The notes under the pieces were generated by a model. The model was not told the DNA's origin, did no database searches, and worked only from the letters and a program-made list of their open reading frames with translations. From Bacteroides sp. CAG:770 (GTDB taxonomy: Bacteria; Bacteroidota; Bacteroidia; Bacteroidales; UBA932), in NCBI GenBank assembly GCA_000435075.1, contig FR890575.1, positions 1-12,254 on the forward strand: a DNA stretch of 12,254 nucleotides. Direction: 5' to 3'. Both the position numbers and the translations under genes were made by a program. Position 1 is the stretch's first letter. Every line of letters begins with the position of its first letter. Of the stretch, positions 1-7,381 are shown in pieces.

Positions 1-106
1 GAGCGATACGGGGTCAGGGGGGGGGGGAAAAAAATGAAAATACTAAAAATGTAAAATGCTTATTTACAACAAGTTAATCTACATCGGAAAGTAAGTAATC
101 AGATAC
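1..106. other. intergenic region downstream of the DUF4886 gene
   Basis: I see no coding region here. The stretch holds a run of 11 G followed by 7 A (17-34) and then AT-rich sequence. A weak inverted repeat (51-55 with 63-67, GTAAA/TTTAC), flanked on the minus strand by a short T-rich stretch, could help end transcription of the neighbouring minus-strand gene, but its stem is only five pairs, four of them A-T. Confidence 0.5.
17..34. repeat. G11A7 homopolymer block
   Basis: Eleven consecutive G (17-27) are followed directly by seven A (28-34). Long G runs are prone to slippage in replication and in sequencing. It lies outside any gene visible in the window, near the left edge, so whether it sits in a promoter or the end of a gene further left cannot be judged. 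Confidence 0.9.
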
Positions 107-1354
107 CTATCTCAGTCCCATGACCTGCTCCGCGACTCCCCTGAGGTATGCCGCCTGATCGTGAGGAAGGCCGCAATCGACCGAGGTCAATGATGCCGGA
201 TCCGGCTGAGAATGGAAACGTTCTCCGGTCAGTATCAAATAGTTCACACAAGCTTTCAGATAAGAGCCGTACTCAGACTGGTGCTTTCTGTCAGTGTCAT
301 AAAGGTCAATGCCACTGTCACCATTCCTTACGATGCTGAAGGCTTTTCCGATAGGTGAAACGCAGAATTCATTGTTTTCGAAAGTCTCGGCAGCTGCCGC
401 TGCCATCCTTGCTGTTCCCTCATCCATCAGTCTGTCAAACTCCTCATAACTGCCGAAGCCTCCGAATTCGCCGGCCTCATAAGCCCAGGTATCCTCGAGT
501 GCAAAACGGCAAGCTGCTGATCTTGAAATAACTCTGTCTGCCAACTTCAGGAAATCATCCTTCACATATGCGAACTCCACGCTGTCTTTCGCATAGTTTG
601 CCGGCGCCTGGCTCTGGTCCTGCAGGAAAGCGAAGTCATAATGTCCGACATTCGATACGTTTCGTGAAAGCGGAAGCGCGAAATGCTGACCCAACGTCTG
701 TCCGCCTTTCAAAGTCGCCTTGATACGGAGGAAATGTCCCTCGTTCCAGGCAATCTCCTTCAGCATTGATGGTGTTCCATGATAGTATGTGAATGAGTTT
801 CCGATGCAGAGCACGTTCATAGTATCCTTAGGCTCGGCTGTCCCGAAGTACTGCACGTATTCTCCTGTATATCCGTATTTTACGAGGCTCATGGAAGCGC
901 GGCCTCCGTTATATGACGAAGTGTCCGCCTTTTCCCTGCCTGTCGGACGGAATCTGATGTCCAGCTCGCCTTTTATTGCCTCCGGCATCCTGAATGTCTG
1001 CATCACAGTCGTAGGATGCGAGCCCGGGCCGTTTTCAATGCCGGAGCACAGGAACATGTCTCCCTTGTACCATGTCTTTCCCGCCAGAAATTCAGTAACA
1101 TAGTACTTGCTGCATGCTGGCGTCGTATTCACATTGACATTGAAATCGATCACTCCCCCTTTCGGTATGTATCCTACCGGTATCTTGAAGTGGAAGGTCC
1201 CGTCTTCGCCCGCGACCATTTCCTGCGGTTCGTCGCGTACGACTATCTTCACCGGCAGGCTGCCGGTATCTGTTTTAGGTGTGCAACTCTGGGCTCCACC
1301 CAGCGCAATTCCCGCCATTGTCAATGCCAATGCACTTCTGATAATGCTGCTCAT
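107..1354 (-). CDS. DUF4886-type SGNH-hydrolase-like lipoprotein
   Basis: The product is 415 residues. It starts with a hydrophobic signal segment (about 5-22) ending in AQSC, so Cys24 is a plausible though non-ideal lipidation site. Residues about 33-170 form a beta-rich region I cannot assign. Residues about 179-380 resemble DUF4886, a branch of the SGNH/GDSL hydrolase fold: GNSF (185-188, nucleophile candidate Ser187), GGQT (217-220), LQDQS (244-248) and a late D-x-x-H (Asp355, His358). This set fits a Ser-His-Asp esterase or deacylase, but family members are poorly characterised and the substrate is unknown. The gene is transcribed divergently from the regulator and lies outside the susC operon. 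Its position beside the PUL suggests removal of an ester substituent from the glycan, which is inference. The ATG was chosen because it places the signal peptide at the N-terminus and follows a promoter-like element. Confidence 0.8.
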   Translation of the reverse strand: MSSIIRSALALTMAGIALGGAQSCTPKTDTGSLPVKIVVRDEPQEMVAGEDGTFHFKIPVGYIPKGGVIDFNVNVNTTPACSKYYVTEFLAGKTWYKGDMFLCSGIENGPGSHPTTVMQTFRMPEAIKGELDIRFRPTGREKADTSSYNGGRASMSLVKYGYTGEYVQYFGTAEPKDTMNVLCIGNSFTYYHGTPSMLKEIAWNEGHFLRIKATLKGGQTLGQHFALPLSRNVSNVGHYDFAFLQDQSQAPANYAKDSVEFAYVKDDFLKLADRVISRSAACRFALEDTWAYEAGEFGGFGSYEEFDRLMDEGTARMAAAAAETFENNEFCVSPIGKAFSIVRNGDSGIDLYDTDRKHQSEYGSYLKACVNYLILTGERFHSQPDPASLTSVDCGLPHDQAAYLRGVAEQVMGLR

Positions 1355-1379
1355 ATCTGAAAAATTTAAATCCGAATTA

Positions 1380-1387
1380 CAAAGTTA
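1380..1387 (-). promoter_or_regulatory. candidate -7 promoter element for the DUF4886 gene
   Basis: On the minus strand this reads TAACTTTG, matching the Bacteroides -7 consensus TAnnTTTG at every fixed base. It would give a leader of roughly 20 nt before the ATG at 1354. No good -33 TTTG is seen about 20 bp upstream, so support is partial. Confidence 0.4.
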
Positions 1388-1431
1388 CTGAAAAAAGACA
1401 CAGGGTGAGACCGGAAAAAATATTAACTTCG

Positions 1432-1451
1432 CAATATCTGCACATATATTG
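1432..1451. promoter_or_regulatory. inverted repeat just upstream of the regulator gene
   Basis: CAATAT (1432-1437) and ATATTG (1446-1451) form a perfect 6-bp inverted repeat with an 8-bp spacer, ending 11 bp before the regulator ATG. It could be an operator or a small RNA hairpin near the ribosome entry site. It is AT-rich, so chance is a real alternative. A one-mismatch -7-like TAACTTCG lies just upstream at 1424-1431 on the plus strand. Confidence 0.25.
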
Positions 1452-1462
1452 ATTCTGACACT

Positions 1463-4219
1463 ATGAGAAATAAAATAGCCGTTGCCATCATAATAATAAC
1501 GACCCTTATACCAACTGTTGAGACATGTCTTGCCAAACAGTTGCCTTTCAGCAAACAGATAGATTTCATATCGGGCAAGACCTATGGAGGAAACAAGAAA
1601 GTCTGGGACGTGGAGTTCGACGATGAAGGAAGACTTTTCGTGGCCGCAAGCGAGAAATTGTGTATCTGGGACGGGATGGACTGGACTGGCATTGACTTCG
1701 GCAAATGCTTGAGAGATCTATATTTCGACAAAGAGACCAGACGGCTGTATGCCTCTGGTGACAACATCTTTGGCTATTGGTACACAGATGATTACGGGCA
1801 ATTGCAGTTTGTCCGGCTGTACAGCAACCTTGACAACAGAAATTATCTGAACTTCTGGAGAATTGTCCCGGTCAATGATATACTTTATGTGCAGACACAT
1901 AACGACCTTTACGCATACAATCTGAAAGAAAACAGGCTGGAGGGAATAATCGATTCCGGAATCATCGGCTACATATTTCCTGGCGACAATAATATTTTCG
2001 CACAAATAGACGGAGTCCTGTATTCTTTCATTGGCAAAACCAAGACTCCTACTGGCATTGTGGACAAGGACAGGATTGTCGAGGTCAGGCGAGACGGCCA
2101 GGACATCATCTATGTGACAGAGTACGGAGGCGTGAAAAGATATCATGACGGACAAGTGGCAGAAGAGTTTCCGGGCCTGAACAAAGTCATCGGACCTCAA
2201 CGTATTTTCTCTGCAAAAATAAGGACAGACAAGAGTTATCTGCTTGGTACCGTAATGGACGGATTGTATATAGCAAGTCCGACAGGTGAGATTTTGGAGC
2301 ACTTCAACGAATCGAACGGGCTGGAATGCACCACTATTCTCTGCGTGGAGGAAAACCTCAACGGAGACTGCTGGTTCGGCCTGGATGAGGGGCTGGCCCA
2401 CTTTAATCCCAATGGAGCAGAAGCAGCATTCATTTCACAGGAACAAAACATCGGCGATGTGTATGATTACGCCCTATGGAACAATACGCTTTACCTCGGG
2501 ACCAACAAGGGACTATACCGGATAGATGAGGACAAGAAAGCGCACCTTGTGACAGGGACAAGCGGAATTGTCTGGAACATAGTGAACTGCAAGGATTTTC
2601 TGGCCGTCGAAATCGACGAGAATCTATATGTGATATATCCTGACAATACCTACGACAATATCCTTTCAGGCATATACCATCTCACCAAGTGGGCTTACAG
2701 CGACAATCTGGTCATGTGTTCCGATTCGAAAGGAATCATCCTGCTGGAGAAGAGAAACGGCAGGCTTGAAATAAGAAACAGGCTCGGAAACTGTGACGGA
2801 TATTGCCAGGCACCTCTGAAGAACGACAACTTGGGAAACATATGGGTGGACGGGCTTTTGGGCGGAGTGCAGAGATTGACTCTGGACAAAGGAAAGCAAA
2901 ATGTCATAAAAGACAAGTTCTACCCCATCGGTGACAAGAATAAAATTGTCAAATCCCATTATGTAGATAACCGCATAGTGTTCTCCCAAGGGCGAGACTG
3001 CTACATATATAACTTCGATGCTGACAACATCATACACTCAAAGTACTATTCTGACATCAGCCATTGCTTCGAGACTGACATTTTCTCACTTGCGCAGAAA
3101 GACAACCTGTATTTCAATTATTGTGATGACAATGTCGGAATCATTGAAAGACAAGGGGACACATTGAAACTTATCTCCGGGACATTCTCCAAGGCATTCG
3201 ATTTTTCTCAGAACTACAGTCATTTTTCAGAGCTCAATGACTCTCTCATGGCAATCGGATGCAACAATGGTCTGGCTCTTTTCAATGTCAATGTCCGCAG
3301 ACACAACATGCCTGAGTTTTTCGGCATAAGGCAATGCAGTTATATGTCAGATGGGATGCTCAATTATGCAAAAACAGCTGATAGTCAGAATATTATACTT
3401 CCATATAACTCACAGGAAATACGGCTTCTGCTGGCCGGGATGTCACATAAGAGGACTGTTTACTACTCCATTGACAACTCTCCGGAGACATTGATAAGAG
3501 ATCATTCTTTTATCCAACTGCCGCATTTGTCCAAAGGGGTCCATAAAATTTCATTTACGGACAACTCCGGTAAGGTCCTGATGGCCACTGACATTGAAAT
3601 ACTCGGTCATTGGACGAACTCGTGGTGGTTCATTCTGGCGGTTCTTTCGGCTCTGGCAGGTTTGATTTATGTCATTGACAGAATCCTGAAGAGGAGATCT
3701 CTTGCGCTTGAAAAGAAGTATAAGGAGGAACATGATGAATTCATGGAAAAGGAGCGAATCAAATATGAGAACGAGAAGCTGACAATGGAGCTCCGCGAGA
3801 AAAACGCGAAACTTTCCGCAATGGCCATCAATGACACCACTATCAACAATATGCTCAAAGAAATAGAGCAGGCGATAAATGAGGCCATCGGCGATTCGTC
3901 TGAAATAAAGACATCGATGAAGCCGGTCAAAAGAATCATTGACAGGCACTTCCGGGAAAACGGCTCATGGAAGGCCTTCGAGTTATATTTCAATGGGGTT
4001 TATGACGGGTTCATCGACAGGCTGAAACAAAAATATCCCCACCTTACCCAGAACGATATAAAAATCTGTTCTTACATAAGGATGGGGATGTCGTCCAAAG
4101 AGATTGCGTCCCTGATGAATATTGAGGTAATCAGCGCACAATCAGCCAGATACAGACTCAGAAAGAATATGGGGCTCTCTCAGGAGGATTCGCTCTCCGA
4201 TATCATTTCCAAAATCTGA
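1463..4219 (+). CDS. membrane-anchored PUL regulator: periplasmic propeller, Y_Y_Y domain and LuxR-type HTH
   Basis: The product is 918 residues. An N-terminal signal or anchor segment (about 5-24) precedes a long periplasmic part built of propeller-like repeats. Reg_prop-like motifs occur near 303 (DCWFGLDEGLAHF), near 342 (LYLGTNKGLYRID) and near 460 (NIWVDGLLGGVQRL). A Y_Y_Y-like beta domain follows at about 645-710, then one transmembrane helix (721-738, starting WWFILAVL), a charged coiled coil (about 745-790) and a cytoplasmic end with a LuxR-like helix-turn-helix at 861-905 (core GMSSKEIASLMNIEV). The sensory half looks like that of hybrid two-component systems, but no histidine kinase, receiver or AraC domain is present, so the signal would pass directly from periplasm to DNA-binding end. 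In this respect it is comparable to SusR, although SusR is much shorter. It runs convergent to the operon it probably activates. The ligand, presumably an oligosaccharide, is not visible from sequence. Confidence 0.85.
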   Translation: MRNKIAVAIIIITTLIPTVETCLAKQLPFSKQIDFISGKTYGGNKKVWDVEFDDEGRLFVAASEKLCIWDGMDWTGIDFGKCLRDLYFDKETRRLYASGDNIFGYWYTDDYGQLQFVRLYSNLDNRNYLNFWRIVPVNDILYVQTHNDLYAYNLKENRLEGIIDSGIIGYIFPGDNNIFAQIDGVLYSFIGKTKTPTGIVDKDRIVEVRRDGQDIIYVTEYGGVKRYHDGQVAEEFPGLNKVIGPQRIFSAKIRTDKSYLLGTVMDGLYIASPTGEILEHFNESNGLECTTILCVEENLNGDCWFGLDEGLAHFNPNGAEAAFISQEQNIGDVYDYALWNNTLYLGTNKGLYRIDEDKKAHLVTGTSGIVWNIVNCKDFLAVEIDENLYVIYPDNTYDNILSGIYHLTKWAYSDNLVMCSDSKGIILLEKRNGRLEIRNRLGNCDGYCQAPLKNDNLGNIWVDGLLGGVQRLTLDKGKQNVIKDKFYPIGDKNKIVKSHYVDNRIVFSQGRDCYIYNFDADNIIHSKYYSDISHCFETDIFSLAQKDNLYFNYCDDNVGIIERQGDTLKLISGTFSKAFDFSQNYSHFSELNDSLMAIGCNNGLALFNVNVRRHNMPEFFGIRQCSYMSDGMLNYAKTADSQNIILPYNSQEIRLLLAGMSHKRTVYYSIDNSPETLIRDHSFIQLPHLSKGVHKISFTDNSGKVLMATDIEILGHWTNSWWFILAVLSALAGLIYVIDRILKRRSLALEKKYKEEHDEFMEKERIKYENEKLTMELREKNAKLSAMAINDTTINNMLKEIEQAINEAIGDSSEIKTSMKPVKRIIDRHFRENGSWKAFELYFNGVYDGFIDRLKQKYPHLTQNDIKICSYIRMGMSSKEIASLMNIEVISAQSARYRLRKNMGLSQEDSLSDIISKI
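1521..1530. promoter_or_regulatory. 10-bp palindrome AGACATGTCT inside the regulator gene
   Basis: This perfect palindrome lies 58 nt after the regulator start, in the signal-peptide codons. The identical 10-mer occurs at 12020-12029 within the susC promoter candidate. A shared binding site, for example for autoregulation, is possible. A coincidence around the common ACATGT core cannot be excluded. Confidence 0.3.
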
Positions 4220-4230
4220 CGTGGACCGGG

Positions 4231-6153
4231 TTATTCATTCCAGAGATCCGGAACAAGTTCATGGCCTCTGGCATTTTTCGGTTGTCTGTCATACGGTCCG
4301 GATTCTCCTGAATGGACCTGGAACAAGTTGTGGGATGTTTCTGACACTGCATTGACCAAATCCCTATAAGGACGGTCAGTGACATCCACGAGTCCGCAGT
4401 TATAATTCTCGCCGTCGAAACGTCCGGTAATGTCCTGGTCACACCATTGGAAGTAACCTGTTCCGATGAAGTTCGGATGGGAATAGGCATTCCCCACATA
4501 ATAGCGGTATGCAACTCCCCTTTCGGCCTGAGAATCCACCTGCCAAAGCGACTGTGCCAGACCACGGTCGATAGTACCGAAATGGAACTCGCCCACAATC
4601 ATCGGCAAATCAAGAATTTGCGCAGCCCTGTCGAGCATTGCCGCATCTGGTTTCAACTGATAGCAATTGAAACTGAAGACGTCGAAATGGCGCTTGCACA
4701 CTTCCAGAAGGTCCTCTCCCAAAGTATCGGGGTCTCCGAATCTGATACCGAGATTCAGATGGTCAGGATCATATTTCTTCAATGCTTCAGAAACAGTCGA
4801 AAGGAATGTGTCGAAGGTTTCGAGGATGAAACGTCTCCTGTTCGGAACAGTATCTCCATTCTTGGCAAGATACGTTTCCAATGCCTTCTTTATCGGCCTT
4901 TCGGTTCCATTGAGAATCATCTGGCAGAGCCTGGTCTCATTATTTATCCATGACGGTTCATTGCTCACAAAATAGCCTATCAGCCAAGGATTTCCCTTGA
5001 ACTGAGCCACAAAGGATGATACGGATTCATCTATCACCTTCTTGTAGTCAGGGTCATAGACATCGCACAGGCTCATCAGCTGGGCATCCATTCCGAGCTC
5101 CCTCATCGGAACGATAAAGGCCATTTCATTTTTGTCGAAGACCCGCGGCTCAGACCAGTTGGCAATAGTGTTAAGTCCCCACTTGCGCATTCTCTTGATG
5201 GTCAAATCGATGGCCGGAGACTCATAATCATTGCCGAAGCGACGGATCAGATTCCAGCGCCCGAAAGACGGGTTCGGGCCATTGAACGCCAAACTGTCGG
5301 AAGGCAATTCCGAGTAGATTGCCCTGCGCTTTTCCAAGTCTCTTACATTTCCGCCATGACCGATGCCTACGCAATCGACACCTACTGAGAGGAACAGATA
5401 TCCTTCCGGATCAATGAACCACCAGCGTCCGTCAATCTTTGCCACACGGAAGTAACCTGTTCCCTGGTCATATCTGGACCTCAGATAACCGCCGAACTTG
5501 GAATATCCGTATGACTCATAAGCGTCTATCGAGTCACTTTCCTCCGCCCACTCCTTCTTCAGTCCGTCCAGAGAATTGACCTTTTCAGGGTAATCACATC
5601 TGATGGACTGGCCGAACTCATCGTATGCCGGAGTATCTTCAAGATACGCATCACCCGGGTCATCTATGGAAAGAGTAATATTTCTGATGGATATTTCAGG
5701 ATTTCCTATAGGTTTTCTGATTCTGACTCCGACAGAATCCACACCCTTCATGGGGCCGCGTTTTCCGCCGAGATTTATCCAACCCATATAACGCGGCTTG
5801 TTGTTCGTCGCAGCCAGGTCAAATGCAGCATCAGGCAACTGGGTGAAGTATTTCATAGGTATGACAAGTCTGTTCCAGGCACCCGGGACATAGCTCATTA
5901 TCCTAAGTTCATTGTATCCCCATTCGGTGGTAAAGCCCAGCTGGAATCTCTGTGCAGTAGTGGTCTTGTATTCCAACACCACGTAGTTATAACCGTCCCA
6001 GTCAGTCGGCAAGTCAGGATTGATGTCCTTAAGGGCTATCTTCTTTCCGGACATTTCCACATCGTCAGAGAAACGGATTGTGATTTCTCTGTTACCAGCA
6101 CATCCTGCCAATAGAATTGACAGGATGCACAACACTACCAATTTATACTTCAT
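4231..6153 (-). CDS. clan GH-A glycoside hydrolase lipoprotein, agarase/GH50-like
   Basis: The product is 640 residues. The signal peptide ends in LAGC with lipid Cys18, so export to the outer membrane is expected. Residues about 20-165 form a beta-rich domain resembling the N-terminal carbohydrate-binding-like part of some agarases. The catalytic part covers about 231-605: GRWWFIDPEG (242-251) and FLSVGVDCVG (254-263) at its start, SNEPSW (397-402) with likely acid/base Glu399, GEFHFG (521-526) with likely nucleophile Glu522, and YFQWCDQDITGR (567-578) near the end. The two Glu residues on strands 4 and 7 are typical of clan GH-A retaining glycosidases. GH50/agarase is the nearest family I recall, but a related beta-galactosidase or beta-glucanase family is possible, so the substrate is open. 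Its ATG shares one base with the GH5 stop (TAATG), implying translational coupling. It is the last gene of the operon. Confidence 0.75.
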   Translation of the reverse strand: MKYKLVVLCILSILLAGCAGNREITIRFSDDVEMSGKKIALKDINPDLPTDWDGYNYVVLEYKTTTAQRFQLGFTTEWGYNELRIMSYVPGAWNRLVIPMKYFTQLPDAAFDLAATNNKPRYMGWINLGGKRGPMKGVDSVGVRIRKPIGNPEISIRNITLSIDDPGDAYLEDTPAYDEFGQSIRCDYPEKVNSLDGLKKEWAEESDSIDAYESYGYSKFGGYLRSRYDQGTGYFRVAKIDGRWWFIDPEGYLFLSVGVDCVGIGHGGNVRDLEKRRAIYSELPSDSLAFNGPNPSFGRWNLIRRFGNDYESPAIDLTIKRMRKWGLNTIANWSEPRVFDKNEMAFIVPMRELGMDAQLMSLCDVYDPDYKKVIDESVSSFVAQFKGNPWLIGYFVSNEPSWINNETRLCQMILNGTERPIKKALETYLAKNGDTVPNRRRFILETFDTFLSTVSEALKKYDPDHLNLGIRFGDPDTLGEDLLEVCKRHFDVFSFNCYQLKPDAAMLDRAAQILDLPMIVGEFHFGTIDRGLAQSLWQVDSQAERGVAYRYYVGNAYSHPNFIGTGYFQWCDQDITGRFDGENYNCGLVDVTDRPYRDLVNAVSETSHNLFQVHSGESGPYDRQPKNARGHELVPDLWNE

Positions 6154-7379
6154 TACTTAAGCATCATTGATTTTATATACTCCTCATTAGGGGTGCAGTT
6201 TTCAAACTTCACATTTTCCACCAGCTCAAGCATCGCCTTGCGCATCTCTTCCTGATTCGGACGGGCCGCCCTGATTTTGCCGAAGTCGCTTCTGTCCCCC
6301 TCAGCGAAGGCAACGACCTTGTCCCAGTTTTCAGGTCTCGCAAAAGCATTGACACATTCATGAGTCAATTTCTTGTATGGCCAGAAGGTGTAACCGATGT
6401 TATTCTCCTGCATGATACGGCTGTAAGATGTCTGCCATTCCCATGTATTGTGTCCGATCTCGCCCATGTACATAGGCAGATTCGTCTTGTTCCTGAAGTC
6501 AATGTAGTCTTGTATTCCCTCGACATTGGCCTCCCCTCCGTAACGGTGGCATGTGAACATTATCTTGTCATCGAACTGCCAGTCAGTCAGAGGTTTGAAG
6601 TTGGTATTCCACTGAGGGGCACCGATAAGCACAATGTGATTGTTGTCCACCTCCCTGATAGCCTTCGTCACCTTTATGTACAATGGCTGGAGACTGGCAT
6701 TGAGGCTGTCAATATTTTCGAAAAACGGAGCGATAGGCTCATTGCAGAGTTCGTATCCGAGAATGACAGGCTCATCTGCATAATGCTCTGCAATCCTCTT
6801 CCAGATGCTGATGAACATGTTCTGGCTTCTCTCCGATTCGAACAGCCAAGGATAGCCGTAACTGTCATCAATATTGTCTCCGGTCTGTCCGCCAGGAGCA
6901 TCGTGCATGTCAAGGATAAGGTACAATCCGGTTTCACGTGCCCATTCTACAGCAGCATCGATTCTTCTGAATCCTTCATCAGGGTCATTGAGTCCCATGA
7001 AGTCTTCATAGGTAAAGAGTCTGTAATTGAACGGAATACGTATTGTATTGCAGCCTCTTTCCTTCAGGAAGCGGAAGTCTGCCAATGTCACATAATTGTC
7101 CTTGAATTTCTGCCACCATTCTGAGGTAAAATCAGGACCTACCATTTCGCAGAACATCTGGTTAATAAGTCGTCCGGAACTCGTACGCCCGAAATCAAAC
7201 ATATAACCCTCAGGGTTGAGCCAGTTGCCGAGGTTTGTACCCTTGATAAAAAGTTTATTGCCGTCAGGAGCTACCAGATCAGTTCCCTGAATGGTGACAA
7301 ACTCTGTTTCAGTCTTGTTGCCTGCGCATCCTGTCAGAAGAAGAGCCGACAGGGCTGCCATAAACAAACCTTTCTTCAT
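6153..7379 (-). CDS. GH5 family glycoside hydrolase lipoprotein (cellulase/exo-glucanase superfamily)
   Basis: The product is 408 residues. The signal peptide ends in LTGC with lipid Cys18. The rest is a single GH5-like (beta/alpha)8 barrel: GTNLGNWLNPEG (47-58), NTIRIPFNYR (111-120), DMHDAPGGQ (158-166), YELCNEP (209-215) with acid/base Glu214, CHRY (277-280) and MGEIG (305-309) with nucleophile Glu307. The GTNLGNWL start and the MHDAPGGQ loop recall GH5 exo-beta-1,3-glucanases (compare GGWL and LHGAPGSQ there), so a beta-glucan substrate is a reasonable guess. The subfamily cannot be fixed by eye and other beta-linked glycans are possible. No extra binding module is seen. It starts 2 bp after the susD stop and overlaps the next gene by 1 bp, placing it firmly in the PUL operon. 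Confidence 0.85.
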   Translation of the reverse strand: MKKGLFMAALSALLLTGCAGNKTETEFVTIQGTDLVAPDGNKLFIKGTNLGNWLNPEGYMFDFGRTSSGRLINQMFCEMVGPDFTSEWWQKFKDNYVTLADFRFLKERGCNTIRIPFNYRLFTYEDFMGLNDPDEGFRRIDAAVEWARETGLYLILDMHDAPGGQTGDNIDDSYGYPWLFESERSQNMFISIWKRIAEHYADEPVILGYELCNEPIAPFFENIDSLNASLQPLYIKVTKAIREVDNNHIVLIGAPQWNTNFKPLTDWQFDDKIMFTCHRYGGEANVEGIQDYIDFRNKTNLPMYMGEIGHNTWEWQTSYSRIMQENNIGYTFWPYKKLTHECVNAFARPENWDKVVAFAEGDRSDFGKIRAARPNQEEMRKAMLELVENVKFENCTPNEEYIKSMMLK

Positions 7380-7381
7380 GA

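Noticed and set aside
51..67. Terminator for the DUF4886 gene
   Set aside because: The stem is only five pairs, mostly A-T, and the T stretch is short, so it is mentioned only within the intergenic entry.
1718..2401. Minus-strand open frame of 227 codons inside the regulator
   Set aside because: It lies fully opposite the propeller-coding region and its product has no family features; it is a shadow of the sense codon pattern.
6360..7124. Long plus-strand open frame of 254 codons antisense to the GH5 gene
   Set aside because: The minus-strand frame encodes a clear GH5 enzyme with catalytic motifs; the antisense product shows no recognisable domain or signal.
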